From Caldimonas thermodepolymerans (GTDB lineage Bacteria; Pseudomonadota; Gammaproteobacteria; Burkholderiales; Burkholderiaceae_C), in the NCBI RefSeq assembly GCF_015476235.1, contig NZ_CP064338.1, positions 2,108,001-2,172,000 on the forward strand: a stretch of DNA of 64,000 nucleotides. The letters are read 5' to 3'. Below, piece by piece: positions 61,034 to 64,000 of this stretch. Each line of letters begins with the position of its first letter. The stretch's first letter is position 1. The position numbers and the translations under genes were made by a program. The notes beneath the pieces were generated by a model. That model searched no databases. It was not told the origin of the DNA and saw only the letters and a list, made by a program, of their open reading frames with translations.

Positions 61034-61134
61034 GGCCGCGATTCTACGGGGCGGCATCCACCGCCCCGTCCGCAGTTCGCGCGACGCATGAGGGCAACGG
61101 CCGCGTCCGCCCCGGGGACTTCCCCGAGGTGGCC

Positions 61135-61140
61135 TACAAT
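61135..61140 (+). promoter_or_regulatory. Probable -10 element of the 4.5S RNA gene
   Basis: TACAAT ends 6-8 bases before the 5' end predicted from pairing of the RNA ends. No clear -35 is visible. Confidence 0.45.
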
Positions 61141-61146
61141 CCGTCC

Positions 61147-61245
61147 CTGACGGGCCTCCCCGCATGGGAGCGCGGCCAACCGGGTCAGGTCGGGAACGAA
61201 GCAGCCCTAACCGTTGCGACCAGTGCCGGGGTTAAGGCTCGTCAC
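61147..61245 (+). ncRNA. ffs: Signal recognition particle 4.5S RNA (bacterial small type)
   Basis: The conserved apical loop GGTCAGGTCGGGAACGAAGC (about 61182-61201) with AGCAGCC just after it marks the SRP RNA that binds Ffh and directs membrane proteins to the translocon. The 5' GACGGGCCT at 61149-61157 pairs with 3' AGGCTCGTC at 61235-61243, setting the ends within a few bases and giving about 98 bases. It is divergent from dnaX, its usual neighbour in proteobacteria. The gap to tRNA-Pro (61246-61358) holds only the promoter-like sequence listed below. Confidence 0.93.
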
Positions 61246-61319
61246 CTTTCCTCTTCCGCTCCTGCCCGCCCGTGACGCAGATGTCCGGGCGCCGGTGCGC
61301 CGCCCGCCCGAGGCCGTTC

Positions 61320-61349
61320 TTGGGTGCCGGTGCAAACCGCAGATAGAAT
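61320..61349 (+). promoter_or_regulatory. Possible promoter of tRNA-Pro
   Basis: TTGGGT (61320-61325) and TAGAAT (61344-61349) are 18 bases apart. The -10 repeats the TAGAAT of the tRNA-Leu genes, but it is only 9 bases before the tRNA, so the primary transcript would have almost no 5' leader. Confidence 0.35.
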
Positions 61350-61358
61350 TCTTGGCCT

Positions 61359-61435
61359 CGGGGTGTAGCGCAGCCTGGTAGCGCAACTGCTTTGGGAGCA
61401 GTGGGTCGGATGTTCGAATCATCTCACCCCGACCA
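61359..61435 (+). tRNA. tRNA-Pro (anticodon TGG)
   Basis: A 77-base cloverleaf with acceptor arms CGGGGTG (61359-61365) and CACCCCG (61425-61431), discriminator A and encoded CCA (61433-61435). The anticodon loop is TTTGGGA with TGG at 61393-61395. The D-arm (AGCGCAGCCTGGTAGCGC) and T-loop (TTCGAATC) are normal. The D-arm begins with the extra TGTAGCG pattern common to bacterial proline tRNAs. Confidence 0.97.
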
Positions 61436-61447
61436 TCTCTTCTCCTG

Positions 61448-61472
61448 CGCTGCGTGCCCGTGCACGGCAGCG
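61448..61472. terminator. Hairpin between tRNA-Pro and pbpC (tentative)
   Basis: CGCTGC-GTGC around CCGT pairs with GCAC-(G)-GCAGCG, a ten-pair stem with one bulge, in the 48-base gap between convergent genes. No T tract follows, so its role as a terminator is uncertain. Confidence 0.35.
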
Positions 61473-61483
61473 TCCTCGCCCCC

Positions 61484-63769
61484 TCACACGCCCCGGACCA
61501 CCACCTCGATGCGGTGGAAGCGCCCCTGCCCGTCCAGCGCGGTGATGCTGTGCCGGCCGTTGCTGCGGAACTGCAGCGTGACCGCCTCGCGCGCGGACGC
61601 ACGGCGCTGCTGCACCCCGTCGACCAGCCAGTAGACCGGCTGCGCGGCGCTGGCGGTGCCCAGCACGCTCAGGTGCACGTCGACGTGCTGCCGGCCCGGC
61701 GCCGGGCGCAGCAGCGCGCCATGCTCCAGCCCGGCGATGCGCAGCGCGGTGCCGCCGTCGAGCGAGCGGTCGCAGCCCTCGGGCACCGGGGCACGCAGCC
61801 AGGGCTCCAGCGCCGTGGGCCAGCGCACCGCGTGCCCGCTGCGGCCACAGCCGGCCAGGCTGACCAGCAGCCCGCCGCTGCGCGCGCGGTCGGGCAAGGT
61901 GGGCGGCACGCCGCCGTTCAAGGCCCAGCCGGTGCGGCGCACCAGGCAGTGCGCCGGGTCGGTGGCCTCGACACGCAGGCCGAGCGGCCAGCAGATGGTC
62001 ACCGCCCTCACGCTGTCGGGACGGCGGCGCGTCGCGGCGGCCGCGGGCGAGACCGGCGGCAGCGCGTCGACGATGTCATGCAGCAGCGGCGCGGCCACGT
62101 TGGCGCCGAAGAAGCCGGGGTTGGGCGTGCCGTCCGGGCGCCCCACCCACACCCCCACCGTGTACTCGTCGGTCACGCCCACCGCCCAGGCGTCGCGGAA
62201 GCCGAAGCTGGTGCCGGTCTTCCAGGCCACGTGCCGGCGGGCGGTGGAGGACGGGCGGTCCGGATGGCCGCCCGATTCGAGGATGTCGCGCACGATGTAG
62301 GCCGCCCCGGCGCTCATCAGCGGTGCCTCGACGCGCGGCGCGTCGGGCGTCAGGCGCGGCCGCCCCGCCACGCCGCCGCGCGCGAAGGCCCGGTAGGCGC
62401 CGACCAGCTCTTCCAGCGTGGTGCCGGCACCGCCGAGGATGAGGCTCAGGTTGGGCGCTGAGCCGGCCGGCATGCGCAGGCGCAGGCCGCCGGCGCGCAG
62501 CACCGCGGCAAAGCGCGCCGGGCCGATGCGGTCCAGCAGGTCGACCGCCGGCACGTTGAGCGAGCGCTGCAGCGCCTCGGCGACGCTGACCGGCCCGCTG
62601 AACGAGGCCTGGAAGTTGCCGGGCTGGTAGCCGCCGAAGGACTGCGGCGCGTCGACCAACAGGCTCTCGGAATGCACCAGCCCGTCGTCCAGCGCCAGCG
62701 CGTAGAGGAAGGGCTTGAGCGTGGAACCGGGCGAGCGCACCCCGCGCACCATGTCGACGTGGGCGGCGCGCTGCGCGTCGTGGAAGTCGGCCGAGCCGGC
62801 GTAGGCGTGCACCTCCAGGGTGTCGTTGTGCATCACGAGCACCGCCATCGACACCTTGGGCGGCAGCGCGCCGGTGCGGTCCAGCAGCATGCGCTCGACG
62901 GTGGACTGCAGCTCGACGTCGAGCGTGGAGGCGATCTCGGCCTGGTCGGCCCGCCCGCCCTGCTGCCGGCGCAGCCGCTCGGCCGCCAGCGGCGCGATCC
63001 ACTGCGCGCGCAGCGGCTGCACCGCGACGATCTCCATGCGCGCATCGGCCACGTCCCGGGCGCTCCACACGCCCACCGCGCGCAGGCGGTCCAGCACCTT
63101 GTCGCGCGCGGCCCGGGCGCGCTGCGGGGCGCGGTCCGGGCGCAGCCGCGACGGCGCCTGCGGCAGCGCGGCCAGCAGCGCCGCCTCGGCGTGGCTGAGG
63201 TGCCGGCTGGACTTGCCGAGGTAGGCGCGGCTGGCCATCTCCACGCCCTCGACGATGCCGCCCATCGGCGCGCGGTTGAGGTAGAGCGTGAGGATCTCGC
63301 GCTTGCTCAGGCGCAGCTCCAGCTGCACGGCGCGCAGGATCTGGCGCAGCTTGGCGCGCAGCGTGCGCGTCTGGCCGTCCGGCGGGGGCTCGAGGATGCG
63401 CGCCACCTGCATGGTCAGCGTCGAGCCGCCCGAGACCACGCGCCCGTGCGCGAGCCACTGCCAGGCCGCGCGCAGCAGCGCGACCGGGTTGACGCCCGGG
63501 TGCCAGCGGAACCAGCGGTCCTCGTAGTGCAGCAGCGCCTCGAGGTACAGCGGCGAGACCTCCTCGGGCGTGACTGGCTGGCGCCACACCCCGTCGGCAC
63601 CCGGGTAGGTGCGCAGCGGCGTGCCGTCGCGCGCCACCACCACGGTGCCGCGGTCCGGCACGGGGATGGGCGGCGCGAACACCAAGTCCAGCGCGAGCAG
63701 CAGCGCCAGCAGCGCTGCCAGCCCGAGTTCCCGGCGCCGACCGCGGGTCACGGCCGCCTCCCCCGTCAC
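61484..63769 (-). CDS. pbpC: Penicillin-binding protein 1C
   Basis: PBP1C has glycosyltransferase and transpeptidase domains and is not essential in E. coli. The 761-residue protein has an N-terminal membrane anchor (about 15-32), the glycosyltransferase catalytic Glu 83 in HYEDRWFRWHPG with GGSTLTMQVARIL, a transpeptidase domain with SPGSTLKPF (SxxK), SLN in RSLNVPAVDL and KTGTS, and the C-terminal domain found only in PBP1C. The start is GTG 63769; a shorter GTG start (63751) is also possible. It lies downstream of the alpha-2-macroglobulin gene, its usual partner, with 1 base between them. Confidence 0.95.
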   Translation of the reverse strand: MTGEAAVTRGRRRELGLAALLALLLALDLVFAPPIPVPDRGTVVVARDGTPLRTYPGADGVWRQPVTPEEVSPLYLEALLHYEDRWFRWHPGVNPVALLRAAWQWLAHGRVVSGGSTLTMQVARILEPPPDGQTRTLRAKLRQILRAVQLELRLSKREILTLYLNRAPMGGIVEGVEMASRAYLGKSSRHLSHAEAALLAALPQAPSRLRPDRAPQRARAARDKVLDRLRAVGVWSARDVADARMEIVAVQPLRAQWIAPLAAERLRRQQGGRADQAEIASTLDVELQSTVERMLLDRTGALPPKVSMAVLVMHNDTLEVHAYAGSADFHDAQRAAHVDMVRGVRSPGSTLKPFLYALALDDGLVHSESLLVDAPQSFGGYQPGNFQASFSGPVSVAEALQRSLNVPAVDLLDRIGPARFAAVLRAGGLRLRMPAGSAPNLSLILGGAGTTLEELVGAYRAFARGGVAGRPRLTPDAPRVEAPLMSAGAAYIVRDILESGGHPDRPSSTARRHVAWKTGTSFGFRDAWAVGVTDEYTVGVWVGRPDGTPNPGFFGANVAAPLLHDIVDALPPVSPAAAATRRRPDSVRAVTICWPLGLRVEATDPAHCLVRRTGWALNGGVPPTLPDRARSGGLLVSLAGCGRSGHAVRWPTALEPWLRAPVPEGCDRSLDGGTALRIAGLEHGALLRPAPGRQHVDVHLSVLGTASAAQPVYWLVDGVQQRRASAREAVTLQFRSNGRHSITALDGQGRFHRIEVVVRGV

Positions 63770-63770
63770 G

Positions 63771-64000
63771 TCAGCGCGGCGCGCTGGCCGCGGCCTCCGC
63801 CGGCGCGGCGCTGCCGCCGTGCGGGTCGGTGATCGTGACCGGGGCCGGCGCGGCGCCCAGCGCGCGCAGCTCGGGCCGGTACATGTCCTCGGCGAACGGG
63901 GCCGGCACCACGTAGCGGCCCGGCGTGACGACCCGCACCAGGTAGAACAGGTTGAGCAGGTCCGGCTCCAGGCGCGCCGCGGCGACGTAACGGTCGTCGC
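63771..64000 (-). CDS. Alpha-2-macroglobulin family lipoprotein YfhM, C-terminal part (partial)
   Basis: Only the last 75 codons lie in the window, ending in TGA at 63771-63773. The peptide has NLFYLVRVVTPGRYVVPAP followed by FAEDMYRPELRALG, matching the C terminus of bacterial alpha-2-macroglobulins. These outer periplasmic proteins trap invading peptidases and are usually encoded next to pbpC, as here. The thioester region and N terminus are outside the window. Confidence 0.88.
   Translation of the reverse strand, partial: DDRYVAAARLEPDLLNLFYLVRVVTPGRYVVPAPFAEDMYRPELRALGAAPAPVTITDPHGGSAAPAEAAASAPR

Overview
The window is ordinary chromosomal DNA from a very high-GC betaproteobacterium of the order Burkholderiales, most like the Rubrivivax/Leptothrix/Caldimonas group. 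The evidence is the strongly GC-biased third codon position, the gene order purA-hisZ-DUF2065-hflC-hflK-hflX-hfq-der-bamB-yfgM-hisS-ispG-rodZ-pilW-rlmN-ndk, the odhA-odhB-lpdA set followed by zapE, and dnaX-ybaB-recR beside the 4.5S RNA gene. Species cannot be fixed from the sequence alone. No insertion sequence, prophage, CRISPR array, integrase or toxin-antitoxin pair is visible, and base composition looks even throughout.

Layout. 1-3.9 kb: the end of a possible FAD oxidoreductase gene, the NAD(P)HX repair enzyme and RNase R. 4.0-4.5 kb: a duplicated tRNA-Leu(CAG) transcription unit. 4.7-21.3 kb, all on the minus strand: a long housekeeping run covering purine salvage and synthesis, histidine, membrane-protease control (HflKC), RNA and ribosome factors (HflX, Hfq, Der), outer-membrane assembly (BamB), isoprenoids (IspG), cell shape (RodZ), pilus assembly (PilW), RlmN and Ndk. 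21.4-26.5 kb: rluB and scpB, then divergent rluD and bamD. 26.5-30.7 kb: a DinG-type helicase, a DUF465 protein, a PP2C phosphatase and ZapE. 30.8-36.5 kb: the 2-oxoglutarate dehydrogenase operon. 36.7-37.9 kb: a small Gly/Val-rich lipoprotein and a soxYZ pair. 38.0-41.8 kb: a coupled HD-GYP and PAS-GGDEF-EAL pair for cyclic-di-GMP turnover. 41.9-43.8 kb: propionyl-CoA synthetase. 44.1-48.7 kb, plus strand: an NlpC/P60 hydrolase, then moaA, a small membrane protein, mobA, a GNAT acetyltransferase and moeA, tightly packed. 48.7-53.1 kb: an RND efflux pump and its membrane-fusion protein. 53.2-57.0 kb: rnhA, a methyltransferase, gloB and mltD. 57.0-61.0 kb: a lone NMT1-type binding protein, then recR, ybaB and dnaX. 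61.1-64.0 kb: 4.5S RNA, tRNA-Pro(UGG), pbpC and the tail of an alpha-2-macroglobulin gene.

Nearly every gene belongs to a known family, and I do not see a convincing undescribed system. The best leads are local: divergent gloB and methyltransferase genes whose start codons overlap in one CATG; two unexplained genes overlapping the molybdenum-cofactor genes; an operator-like palindrome in front of prpE; a soxYZ pair without other sox genes; short peptide repeats at the end of RluB; and the tRNA-Leu duplication. No gap between genes exceeds about 300 bases; the larger ones (4477-4689, 24289-24572, 36486-36735, 43827-44109) hold only the sites listed here or nothing I recognise.
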